Origin: an uncultured Bacillaceae bacterium
GTDB taxonomy: Bacteria > Bacillota > Bacilli > Bacillales > Caldibacillaceae
Assembly (NCBI GenBank): GCA_937983015.1
Contig: CALKAK010000065.1
Span: 1-8,776 of the forward strand
Length of the DNA stretch: 8,776 nucleotides
Reading direction: 5' to 3'
Under the pieces are notes generated by a model. The model was not told the DNA's origin, did no database searches, and saw only the letters and a program-made list of their open reading frames with translations. Positions 1 through 5,909 of the stretch are shown here, piece after piece. Both the position numbers and the translations under genes were made by a program. Position 1 is the first letter of the stretch; each line of letters begins with the position of its first letter.

Positions 1-515
1 TTGAAATCTTATTGAATTATGATATTGAGGGGATCGTGTTCGGCTGCCTCGATGAATACGGCGAGATCGATCTCGAAAAAACAAAGATGATCGTGAACCT
101 TATCCACCAATATAATAAAGATGCGATCTTTCATCGGGCCTTTGATTGCGTCAATGACCCGTTTCAAGCAATTGAAGTCTTAATCGATATAGGTGTAAAA
201 CGCGTGTTAACCGGGGGTTTAAGAACAAGAGCGATGGATGGAATTCAAATATTAAAAGAATTACAGGCCAAATACGGTGATAAAATTGAAATCCTTGCCG
301 GTGGCGGTGTCACCGCCGAAAATGTTGCTGAACTTATGAAGAAAACGAATATTAAGCAATTCCATAGCTCATGCACCGGGTGGCGAAAAGACCCGACCAC
401 CCGAACCGAACACATTTCGTTTGCCTTCGCACCAGAACCATCATATCGAGACCACTACAATATGGTGGATTATGAAAAGGCCGTAAAATTCGTGAAAGCT
501 GTGAAAGAACTGTAA
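1..515 (+). CDS. cutC: CutC family protein, 3' part of gene
   Basis: This is the C-terminal part (about 170 residues) of a CutC/PF03932 TIM-barrel protein. The reading frame is open from base 3 to the left edge, so the gene starts outside the window; the apparent TTG at base 12 is an internal Leu codon. Visible family landmarks are GIVFGCL followed by an acidic DGEID-like stretch near the left edge, the HRAFD strand, RVLTGG, and the glycine-rich LAGGGV strand before a conserved histidine (FHSS). Family members are usually about 230-250 residues, so roughly a quarter to a third is missing. CutC was named for copper homeostasis, but the E. coli copper phenotype was later attributed to a small RNA (MicL) encoded at the 3' end of cutC, so the biochemical role is uncertain. 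No copper genes are visible next to it. A strong terminator follows within 40 bases. Confidence 0.9.
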   Translation, partial: EILLNYDIEGIVFGCLDEYGEIDLEKTKMIVNLIHQYNKDAIFHRAFDCVNDPFQAIEVLIDIGVKRVLTGGLRTRAMDGIQILKELQAKYGDKIEILAGGGVTAENVAELMKKTNIKQFHSSCTGWRKDPTTRTEHISFAFAPEPSYRDHYNMVDYEKAVKFVKAVKEL

Positions 516-549
516 ATGAGTAAATAGAAGCACAACCTTTTTCTTATGG

Positions 550-586
550 AAACACCCGGTTTTTCTGAAGCCGGGTGTTTTTGTTT
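550..586 (+). terminator. Intrinsic terminator of cutC
   Basis: A perfect 10-bp stem, AAACACCCGG (550-559) with CCGGGTGTTT (571-580), an 11-nt loop and an immediate T-rich tail (578-586). It lies 35 bases after the cutC stop. Confidence 0.93.
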
Positions 587-1035
587 GATAGTTGAGTTAT
601 TAACAAATTTAATTAAACGCGGAAAGGTTTATTGAATTATCATCCTATCACAACATACAATTATTCGAATCATTTCGTCTCTATAATTATTTCCCGCGAA
701 ATAAAATATGATTTTGCGAAACTAGTTTCTAATTAACACCTATTCATTTTCTGTATCGCGAATGTTGGGAACTTTTTCGATCTATTTTCTATTTAAATTT
801 CGAAAGAAAAATGTAAAGCTACAAATCACTTTAACAATATCACGAGATCATCACACACAACAAATCTTCATAGAACGCGATTTGATGAACAAGATCAAAT
901 ACAGACTCTCGATCACGAAACACCCTCGTTCAAGTTGACGAACATTCTTCATTAACGGGTATGTCTCCGCTCAAAGATGCCCATTCTTTGTAATCCAAAA
1001 ACATCTTCCATGGATTAAAACTCCACTAATAAGGC
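587..1035. other. Gene-free AT-rich intergenic stretch
   Basis: I see no credible gene on either strand here. Small structures are present: a perfect 12-bp palindrome GAAACTAGTTTC (718-729), a 7-bp inverted repeat ATTTGAT/ATCAAAT around 872-892, and several scattered CGAA/TTCG motifs. A + strand promoter-like pair (TTGAAT, 18 bp, TACAAT, starting near 632) leads into no ORF. None of this is convincing function. The segment lies downstream of the predicted minus-strand small RNA and of cutC, so it is a region where two transcription units converge. Confidence 0.5.
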
Positions 1036-1065
1036 AAAAAAATCCCCCCATCCATCCGGATGGGG
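1036..1065 (-). terminator. Intrinsic terminator of the predicted sRNA
   Basis: On the minus strand, CCCCATCC and GGATGGGG pair perfectly (8 bp, loop GGAT; 1046-1065). GG, A and a run of seven T residues (1036-1042) follow. It is compact, GC-rich and strongly oriented to the minus strand. No protein-coding gene ends in front of it, which is the main reason to look for a non-coding transcript upstream. Confidence 0.88.
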
Positions 1066-1220
1066 TTTCCAAGATCTTTGGAAAGGAGGAAATAAACAAC
1101 GACTTGTAAAACGCTCGTGATGAAATGAATGTAAGAACGGAAACTGAATGAACCACTAGAAATAGTGCTACCCAATCAAAACGGATATAAGGAGTAGTGG
1201 ATAGTCAATTCCTTGTAACC
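1036..1220 (-). ncRNA. Predicted catabolite-controlled small regulatory RNA
   Basis: This is a self-contained minus-strand unit of about 185 nt. The predicted start is about 7 bases after a TATAAT box (1227-1232), and the end is the T-run of a strong terminator (1036-1065). The RNA contains no AUG before the terminator and no ribosome binding site at a usable distance from a GTG or TTG, so it appears non-coding. From 5' to 3' it holds a region able to fold into small stems (CACTA-TTTC-TAGTG near 1153-1166), an unstructured U-rich stretch, a C/U-rich element UUUCCUCCUUUCC (complement of 1079-1091), a 7-bp hairpin UUUCCAA/UUGGAAA (1066-1084), and the terminator. The C/U element includes CCUCCUUUC, identical to the anti-Shine-Dalgarno tail of 16S rRNA, as in Gram-positive sRNAs that block ribosome binding sites. 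A cre site overlaps the start region, implying repression by CcpA. I do not recognise the RNA as a named family. It could instead be a leader or a 3' fragment of a longer transcript. Confidence 0.6.
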
Positions 1221-1227
1221 GTTTACA
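1214..1227. promoter_or_regulatory. cre site (CcpA operator)
   Basis: Read on the minus strand, TGTAAACGGTTACA matches the catabolite-responsive element consensus TGWNANCGNTNWCA at every defined position. It abuts the -10 box (1227-1232) and covers the expected start point. In Bacillota, that position is typical of CcpA/HPr(Ser-P) repression in the presence of preferred sugars. Confidence 0.85.
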
Positions 1228-1255
1228 TTATACACCAAAAATTTCCTTTTTTCAA
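1227..1255 (-). promoter_or_regulatory. SigA-type promoter of the predicted sRNA
   Basis: On the minus strand, the -35 box is TTGAAA (1250-1255), the spacer exactly 17 bp, and the -10 box a consensus TATAAT (1227-1232). The -35 box lies inside the loop and 3' arm of the preceding gene's terminator, so the end of one unit and the start of the next share DNA. Confidence 0.82.
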
Positions 1256-1278
1256 TAGGCTTTGCGAAAAAAAGGAAA
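1237..1278 (-). terminator. AT-rich intrinsic terminator of the 44-codon gene
   Basis: A perfect 11-bp inverted repeat, TTTCCTTTTTT (1242-1252) with AAAAAAGGAAA (1268-1278), has a 15-nt loop. On the minus strand it is followed by five T residues (1237-1241). It starts 8 bases after the stop of the small gene. The stem has only two G-C pairs, so termination may be leaky into the sRNA unit. Confidence 0.6.
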
Positions 1279-1286
1279 CTTCATCT

Positions 1287-1421
1287 TCACACGATCTTCT
1301 TCAGTTTTTCCGTGATTTTTATTAACAGTTCGGCGAGATTCGTCTTATTATTCGTGTAAACATCTTGATAGGATGTCACCAATATTTCTTTAAATTGCTC
1401 TTGTTTATCTTGCTCCCGCAT
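1287..1421 (-). CDS. Small protein of 44 residues, function unknown
   Basis: The ATG at 1421 is preceded by a perfect GGAGG (1429-1433) with 7 bases of spacing, and the frame runs to TGA at 1287-1289. A terminator follows 8 bases later, so it looks like a complete monocistronic gene. The product is charged and lacks a signal or membrane segment. It starts MREQDKQEQF, continues through EILVTSYQDV, has an Asn/Thr-rich turn (TNNKTN, residues 23-28), and ends in an amphipathic helix rich in Leu, Ile and Lys (LAELLIKITEKLKKIV). This predicts a two-helix hairpin. Length, layout and the ILVTSY patch loosely recall the sporulation kinase inhibitor Sda (LLIESY, then a turn, then a second helix), but the match is short and I do not assign it. 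It lies between an orphan ORF and the predicted sRNA on the same strand. Confidence 0.68.
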   Translation of the reverse strand: MREQDKQEQFKEILVTSYQDVYTNNKTNLAELLIKITEKLKKIV

Positions 1422-1504
1422 GCTCTAACCTCCAAACCAGATAAACACAGTATAGGCGTAACCGGCTAGCCGATCCCACCCATAATAGGTCCATCATCGA
1501 TATA

Positions 1505-1873
1505 TTAGTGTATTCCAAAACGCGAAAATGGGTTCTTATCATGAAATAACCTTAACAGTATTATAAACGCCCGGAAGGAATATTCAAGATACAAAAAATA
1601 ACAAAAGGTTACATTTTTATGAAAATAACGGATGTTTTTATCGGCCAAAAATGAGAAGTTAAGAGTCGAATTGTTTTCCTTGTTAACCTCTATAAATATG
1701 AATGCTTTATTCAGACCAAAATAATTGTGATAATAATCATCGATGATCGCTACGAATAACACCTTGAACCCAGATGTGTCTTTATCGTTGTGGTTCAAGC
1801 GAATTTCCGGCATCCAGATGATCGTCGGATTGTTCAGTTCCACACTATACGGCAAAATTCTTGTTGCATTCAC
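1505..1873 (-). CDS. Orphan ORF of 122 codons, hypothetical or decayed
   Basis: The frame opens with a GTG at 1873 and ends at TAA 1505. I recognise no family. The first 45 or so residues read like real protein (SVELNNPTIIWMPEIRL, then DTSGFKVLFVAIIDDYY) with G/C-ending codons mixed in. The C-terminal half becomes rich in Phe, Tyr, Ile and Asn with A/T-rich codons, as expected of non-coding DNA or of a frameshifted remnant. In favour of a gene is a plausible promoter just upstream. Against it, the purine-rich AAAAAGG abuts the GTG and is not at a proper Shine-Dalgarno distance, and no better in-frame start exists. It may be a pseudogene, a lineage-specific protein or chance. Confidence 0.3.
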   Translation of the reverse strand: MNATRILPYSVELNNPTIIWMPEIRLNHNDKDTSGFKVLFVAIIDDYYHNYFGLNKAFIFIEVNKENNSTLNFSFLADKNIRYFHKNVTFCYFLYLEYSFRAFIILLRLFHDKNPFSRFGIH

Positions 1874-1900
1874 CTTTTTGCATAATTATTTATATATTCT

Positions 1901-1930
1901 ATTTTAGTATTTTTTTACTATTTTTTTCAA
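1901..1930 (-). promoter_or_regulatory. Possible promoter of the 122-codon ORF
   Basis: On the minus strand, TTGAAA (1925-1930) is separated by 18 bp from TAAAAT (1901-1906), with a predicted start near 1894, about 20 bases before the GTG. The region is extremely A/T-rich, so hexamers of this quality can occur by chance. Confidence 0.4.
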
Positions 1931-2022
1931 TTTCTTTTGATAAGAAAAATAGGAATATATTACTAATTCTGTTGCAATCACATGATCTTATTACTATGAA
2001 AACATCACGAACATAGGTATTT

Positions 2023-2049
2023 AAAAAGGGAGCTGTTACAGCCCCCTTT
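2023..2049 (-). terminator. Intrinsic terminator of galU
   Basis: The arms AAAGGG (2025-2030) and CCCTTT (2044-2049), plus GCTG (2032-2035) and CAGC (2039-2042), form a hairpin with one mismatch and a 3-nt loop. On the minus strand it runs into TTTTT (2023-2027). It lies 13 bases beyond the galU stop. Confidence 0.85.
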
Positions 2050-2062
2050 ACATGATGTCATC

Positions 2063-2944
2063 TTATTCCACTTCTTCTCTTTTCAAAACATCTTGAAGAA
2101 ATTCGAGAAGTTTGGGACGTAATTCTTCATCCTGCAAGGCGAATTCGATCGTTGTGGTGATAAAGCCGAATTTTTCCCCTACATCATGACGGCTACCTTC
2201 AAATTCATAGGCAAAGACACGCTGAATCTGATTGAGTTCGGCGATCGCATCAGTGAGCTGGATTTCACCACCAGCACCAATCTTTTGTTTATCGAGGAAA
2301 CGGAAAATTTCCGGTGTCAAAACGTAACGACCGATGATCGCGAGATTGGATGGTGCGGTTCCTTGCGGCGGTTTTTCCACAAGACTCTTTACTTCATAAA
2401 GTCGGCCTCGATTATTCAGTGGTTCAATCACGCCATAACGATGCGTTTCTTCCTCAGGTACCCGTTGTACCCCGATCACCGATGACAGGGTTTCTTCATA
2501 TTGTTCAATTAGCTGTTTCAAGCAAGGTGTGTCATTACGGACAATGTCGTCACCGAGCAGGACGGCAAACGGTTCATCGCCGATAAAATTACGGGCACAC
2601 CAGACAGCATGTCCGAGGCCTTTTGGTTCTTTCTGACGGATGAAATGGATATTCCCTAGATTGGAAGAATAACGGACCTCTTCCAAAAGGTCTAATTTCC
2701 CTTTTTCTTCTAAATTGCGTTCCAATTCCGGTGCGCTGTCGAAGTGGTCTTCAATCGCCCGTTTCGTCCGGCCAGTAACGATAATAATATCTTCAATACC
2801 GGACTCAACCGCTTCTTCGACTATGTACTGAATCGTTGGTTTGTCAACGATCGGCAACATCTCTTTGGGCATCGCTTTTGTTGCCGGTAAGAATCTCGTT
2901 CCCAAACCAGCCGCTGGTATGATCGCTTTTCTAACTTTCTTCAA
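2063..2944 (-). CDS. galU: UTP--glucose-1-phosphate uridylyltransferase
   Basis: This cytosolic enzyme (GalU, called GtaB in Bacillus) makes UDP-glucose from UTP and glucose 1-phosphate. In Bacillaceae UDP-glucose feeds glycolipid anchors of lipoteichoic acid, teichoic acid glucosylation and exopolysaccharides. The 293-residue product has the usual full length. Family signatures are the nucleotide-binding loop GLGTRFLPATK with PKEMLP (residues 13-31), KEPKGLGHAV (105-114), the metal-binding LLGDD (129-133), VEKPP, GRYVL, GGEIQLTDAI and the C-terminal EGSRHDVGEKFGF. The start is TTG at 2944, chosen because a perfect GGAGG (2953-2957) stands 8 bases upstream and the protein then begins as expected for the family (KKVRKAIIPAAG). 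It is monocistronic, with its own terminator and a probable promoter. Nothing is missing or odd beyond the TTG start. Confidence 0.97.
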   Translation of the reverse strand: MKKVRKAIIPAAGLGTRFLPATKAMPKEMLPIVDKPTIQYIVEEAVESGIEDIIIVTGRTKRAIEDHFDSAPELERNLEEKGKLDLLEEVRYSSNLGNIHFIRQKEPKGLGHAVWCARNFIGDEPFAVLLGDDIVRNDTPCLKQLIEQYEETLSSVIGVQRVPEEETHRYGVIEPLNNRGRLYEVKSLVEKPPQGTAPSNLAIIGRYVLTPEIFRFLDKQKIGAGGEIQLTDAIAELNQIQRVFAYEFEGSRHDVGEKFGFITTTIEFALQDEELRPKLLEFLQDVLKREEVE

Positions 2945-3003
2945 TTCGAATGCCTCCGTTTTTTATTTTTTTCGACATAATCCAAAACTTATGTATTAAT
3001 TGT

Positions 3004-3031
3004 ATGATAACAGAATTTAAAAATAATTCAA
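3004..3031 (-). promoter_or_regulatory. Probable galU promoter
   Basis: On the minus strand, TTGAAT (3026-3031), 16 bp of spacer and TATCAT (3004-3009) would give a leader of roughly 50 bases before the TTG start. The match is moderate, and the AT-rich setting makes alternatives possible. Confidence 0.45.
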
Positions 3032-3634
3032 CAAATTAAATAGTAAAGTATTATTAACTTACAATATTATATCACACAAATATTCACCCTTTAACGTGTA
3101 GACTAGTATTTTGTTACCATATTACAAATATCAAGATTCTTTAGCACATTTTAAAAATCCTACAAACACCGATACATTTTTTGATTATATCACTCACTTG
3201 AGTATATATTCGCACGAGTATTTTAAGTGTCAAATCCGTCGAAACAGAAAAAATCCAATCAAAGGTACAATACGTATTCAGTCGAACAGCGACAGCCACG
3301 TCGGTTTATTTTACGCTTTTTAGTAAGATCTCTTCAAGAATATACGGATAAATTTTTATCAATTTAAACATATACTAGACGGCCCTCTGTTTAAACATCG
3401 AAGCCAATCTCCGCACAATAATCAAGATCATCTGACGAATTCATTTATCTTTTTACTATATTCTAATTCATTTTCTTTTTCCATGGAAAAAACTGCAAAA
3501 CATATACAGAACTCTTGAAATAGTCATTTAGAGTTGCTTCCTTTGTCCTAAAACAGATTACTAGATTTGATTCATTTTAACTATACAGAATTTTACAAAA
3601 ATATTATATAATTTAAACGATTCCTTAATATTTA
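3032..3634. other. AT-rich intergenic region between divergent genes
   Basis: About 600 bp separate the divergent galU and nucleotidase units. I see no supported gene. A 70-codon + frame (3111-3323) starts with TTG and has no ribosome binding site. A 19-codon minus ORF (ATG complement near 3523, AAAGGA upstream) is too short to claim. A TATAAT (3607-3612) suits a + strand promoter for the nucleotidase leader, but no good -35 box stands 16-18 bp upstream; the nearest fit is TACAGA at 3584-3589. Confidence 0.45.
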
Positions 3635-3684
3635 TATGTCATAAATACCCTTGGATGACATACTCGTACCTGGGGGTGGTAAGG
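3635..3684 (+). promoter_or_regulatory. Possible structured 5' leader of the nucleotidase unit
   Basis: A perfect 8-bp inverted repeat TATGTCAT (3635-3642) / ATGACATA (3655-3662) encloses a 12-nt loop. A small second hairpin TACC (3667-3670) / GGTA (3678-3681) follows with a G-rich loop. Loop one carries ACCC (3647-3650), complementary to GGGT (3674-3677) in loop two. CCTT (3649-3652) could instead pair with AAGG (3681-3684), the ribosome binding site of the leader ORF. It matches no riboswitch class I know. The inverted repeat could also be a protein operator. Confidence 0.35.
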
Positions 3685-3694
3685 AACAAAAATA

Positions 3695-3775
3695 ATGGTC
3701 AAGAGAAGGAATTTTTACCGCAATAAAAACGGGCCTGATAGAAAAAAATACCTTTTATCGAGGTGTGAACGATGA
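3695..3775 (+). CDS. Basic 26-residue leader ORF overlapping the nucleotidase
   Basis: The ATG at 3695 has AAGGA (3681-3685) 9 bases upstream, within normal limits. The ORF ends in TGA at 3773-3775, overlapping the nucleotidase ATG (3772) in an ATGA arrangement typical of translational coupling. The product has 26 residues, 10 of them Lys or Arg (starting MVKRRNFYRN, ending LLSRCER), with no hydrophobic signal. The ribosome binding site of the nucleotidase (GAGGTG, 3760-3765) lies inside this ORF, so ribosomes translating it would disturb or deliver initiation at the downstream gene. It could act as a regulatory leader peptide rather than a functional protein. Chance occurrence is possible because the ORF is short. 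Confidence 0.5.
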   Translation: MVKRRNFYRNKNGPDRKKYLLSRCER

Positions 3776-5721
3776 AAGAATTCAAGAAACGATTTTTTGC
3801 CCTGATCGGAACATTGGTCTTAACAATTAGTCTCATTTTTCCTGGTATACCAACACTAGCAGATGATCAATATGGAAATGAGCAACAAGATCCAGATACC
3901 CCATTTTCGTTAACGATCTTGCATGTTAACGACTCACATGCTCGGGTCGAAAAGTTCCCGCAATTAAAAACGGCGGTGGATAAATTGCGGCAACAAAATA
4001 CGAATCATCTTTTGCTTCATGCCGGTGACATATTTTCGGGAACTTTATATTTTACAATTTTTGAAGGTCTTGCCGATCTCGATATGATGAACGCCATCGG
4101 CTTTGATGCGGCCGTTTTCGGAAACCATGAGTTCGATAAAGATTCCGCAACCTTGGCCAATTTCGTCAAAGATGCCGAATTCCCATTTGTGAGCGCGAAT
4201 ATTAATTTCGCCAACGACCCAATATTAGGCGAATATTTCCATCCCATTATCGCAAAACCCGAAGATGTAAAAAACGGTGAAATTTACGAGGCGATTATCA
4301 AAGATTTTAATGGTGAATTGGTCGCGATCTTCGGTTTAACGACGGAGGATACGGTGCGAATCGCTAGTCCCAGCGAATATATCGAATTTAAAAACTTCAT
4401 CGAAGCGGCTAAAAACACGGTGAATTATCTAGAAGAACTCGGAATCAACAAAATCATCGCTCTCACTCATCTCGGTTACAACGCCGATCTTGAGTTGGCA
4501 AGCGAAGTCGATGGTATCGACATCATTGTCGGCGGTCATTCCCATACTGAATTACCCGAAGGGGTTTTCGTTGATAAAGAAGAACCAACCGTGATCGTTC
4601 AAACCGGGGAATATTTGAACAACCTTGGGAAACTCGAAGTAACCTTTGACCAAAATGGTGTGATTCAGAACTTTGTTGCGGAGTTAATACCTCTTAATAA
4701 CTATGAGCCCGATGAAGATCTTGCCAAGAAAGTAGAAGACTATCAAAAAGAAATTGATGAACTTATGAAAGAAGTTGTCGGGGAAACCACTGTCCATCTC
4801 GATGGGGAACGGGAAAATGTCCGAACAAAAGAAACGAACCTCGGGAATTTAATCGCTGACGGTATGGTTTGGAAGATGAAACAATTCTTCCCGAACACAA
4901 CTATCGCCTTGCAAAATGGCGGTGGAATCCGCGCATCTATTGATGTGGGCGACATCACAATGGGAGAAATCCGCACCGTGCTTCCTTTTGACAATACCCT
5001 CGTTGCGATCGAACTGACTGGCCAGGAACTTTACGAAGCCTTAGAAAATAGTGTGTCCCAATATCCCGAACAAAACGGAGGATTTCTACAAGTTTCTGGG
5101 ATAAAATTTAAATTCGATCCGGAACAACCTGTTGGGAAACGTGTCTGGCATGTGGAAGTATTGAATACCGAGGGTGAATATGAACCGTTACAACTTGATA
5201 AAATGTACACCGTTGCGACGAACTCTTTTATCGCCAAAGGTGGGGACTTCTACGATTCGTTAAAACGAGCCTATGAAGACGGTCGGATGGTAAATATAGA
5301 TATACCCGATTATGAAGTCTTTAGCGAATATATAAAGGAATTCTCCCCGGTATCACCGGAAGTCGAGGGTCGGATCACTGTGGAAGCCAAGCCTGAGGAG
5401 ACCCCGGATCCAGAGGATCCTGGTGAAGAACCGGGAGATACACCAGGTGATGACGATAAGCAGCAAGATCCTGGAACTGGAACTGGCGATGAAGACGGCA
5501 CTCATGACGATGGTAAAGGATCGAGCGATGATCAAGAAAAAACAACTCCTGATAGCGACAAAACAGATGGTACAAAAGAACAAACAACGAAAGATGGACA
5601 AAAACTGCCGGATACCGCGACAAACAACTATAACTTCCTTCTGATTGGAATCGCTCTGATGACACTTGGAGCAGGTACTTTCTTCATCATCACAAGGAAA
5701 TCCAAAAAATTAATACATTAA
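3772..5721 (+). CDS. Sortase-anchored 5'-nucleotidase / metallophosphoesterase
   Basis: This secreted, wall-anchored enzyme of the UshA/AdsA class hydrolyses nucleotides, and probably 2',3'-cyclic nucleotides, outside the membrane, releasing nucleosides and phosphate. A signal peptide (residues 1-30, likely cut after TLA) leads into a calcineurin-like metallophosphatase domain with NDSH (D54, H56), GD (85-86), GNHEFD (117-122), H233 and GGHSH (H256, H258), all expected metal ligands. The C-terminal nucleotidase domain (about 330-510) has NGGGIR (382-387), LPFDN (404-408), GGFLQVSG (436-443) and KGGDFY (489-494). A linker of about 90 residues, rich in Asp, Glu, Pro, Gly and Thr, reaches LPDTA (612-616), a hydrophobic segment and a Lys/Arg tail: a complete cell-wall sorting signal. 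Its 649 residues suit a single-enzyme protein and not the double-length YfkN. Start: GAGGTG 6 bases upstream of the ATG. No sortase gene is in the window. The exact substrate is inferred. Confidence 0.93.
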   Translation: MKEFKKRFFALIGTLVLTISLIFPGIPTLADDQYGNEQQDPDTPFSLTILHVNDSHARVEKFPQLKTAVDKLRQQNTNHLLLHAGDIFSGTLYFTIFEGLADLDMMNAIGFDAAVFGNHEFDKDSATLANFVKDAEFPFVSANINFANDPILGEYFHPIIAKPEDVKNGEIYEAIIKDFNGELVAIFGLTTEDTVRIASPSEYIEFKNFIEAAKNTVNYLEELGINKIIALTHLGYNADLELASEVDGIDIIVGGHSHTELPEGVFVDKEEPTVIVQTGEYLNNLGKLEVTFDQNGVIQNFVAELIPLNNYEPDEDLAKKVEDYQKEIDELMKEVVGETTVHLDGERENVRTKETNLGNLIADGMVWKMKQFFPNTTIALQNGGGIRASIDVGDITMGEIRTVLPFDNTLVAIELTGQELYEALENSVSQYPEQNGGFLQVSGIKFKFDPEQPVGKRVWHVEVLNTEGEYEPLQLDKMYTVATNSFIAKGGDFYDSLKRAYEDGRMVNIDIPDYEVFSEYIKEFSPVSPEVEGRITVEAKPEETPDPEDPGEEPGDTPGDDDKQQDPGTGTGDEDGTHDDGKGSSDDQEKTTPDSDKTDGTKEQTTKDGQKLPDTATNNYNFLLIGIALMTLGAGTFFIITRKSKKLIH

Positions 5722-5730
5722 ACGATGAAT

Positions 5731-5811
5731 GCCCGGGAGAAAAGTAGGGGGAGTTTCAGGAGATTAAACAGCTAATTTAAGGAACGATCGAAACCCGAAC
5801 ATTTCCCGGGC
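5731..5811. repeat. Inverted repeat between convergent genes
   Basis: GCCCGGGA (5731-5738) and TCCCGGGC (5804-5811) pair perfectly and extend inward by a G-U and an A-T pair, enclosing about 61 bases. It sits between the converging ends of the nucleotidase and the MgtC-family gene, where no ordinary terminator is visible on either strand. Neither side is followed by a T-run, so it may protect 3' ends or help termination, but a standard intrinsic terminator is not shown. Confidence 0.4.
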
Positions 5812-5909
5812 TTCCTGCGTTAAGCAATGCTAATAAACAACACGATGACCGTTTTAAAGATTGACCCTACACGAAAACTCGATTGAAATTTCTAACCTCT
5901 CAAAACATC

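Noticed and set aside
1081..1106. GAAAGGAGG on the + strand, a perfect Shine-Dalgarno sequence
   Set aside because: No ATG or GTG follows at a usable distance; the only TTG (1104) is 14 bases away and is followed at once by TAA. It makes better sense read on the minus strand as an anti-SD element.
971..1156. Minus-strand 61-codon frame overlapping the predicted sRNA
   Set aside because: It starts with GTG without a ribosome binding site, reads straight through the GC-rich terminator and has no protein-like character.
3111..3323. 70-codon + strand frame in the galU-nucleotidase gap
   Set aside because: TTG start, no ribosome binding site, AT-driven composition and no recognisable family.
3576..3600. 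TTAACT / TTTACA as a possible PhoP box before the nucleotidase
   Set aside because: The repeats do not have the 11-bp periodicity of a Bacillus Pho box, and the surrounding DNA is too AT-rich for weak hexamers to mean much.
5791..5803. PurBox-like sequence AAACCCGAACATT
   Set aside because: It differs from the PurR consensus at one position, has no inverted partner at the expected distance, and lies downstream of the nucleotidase rather than in a promoter.
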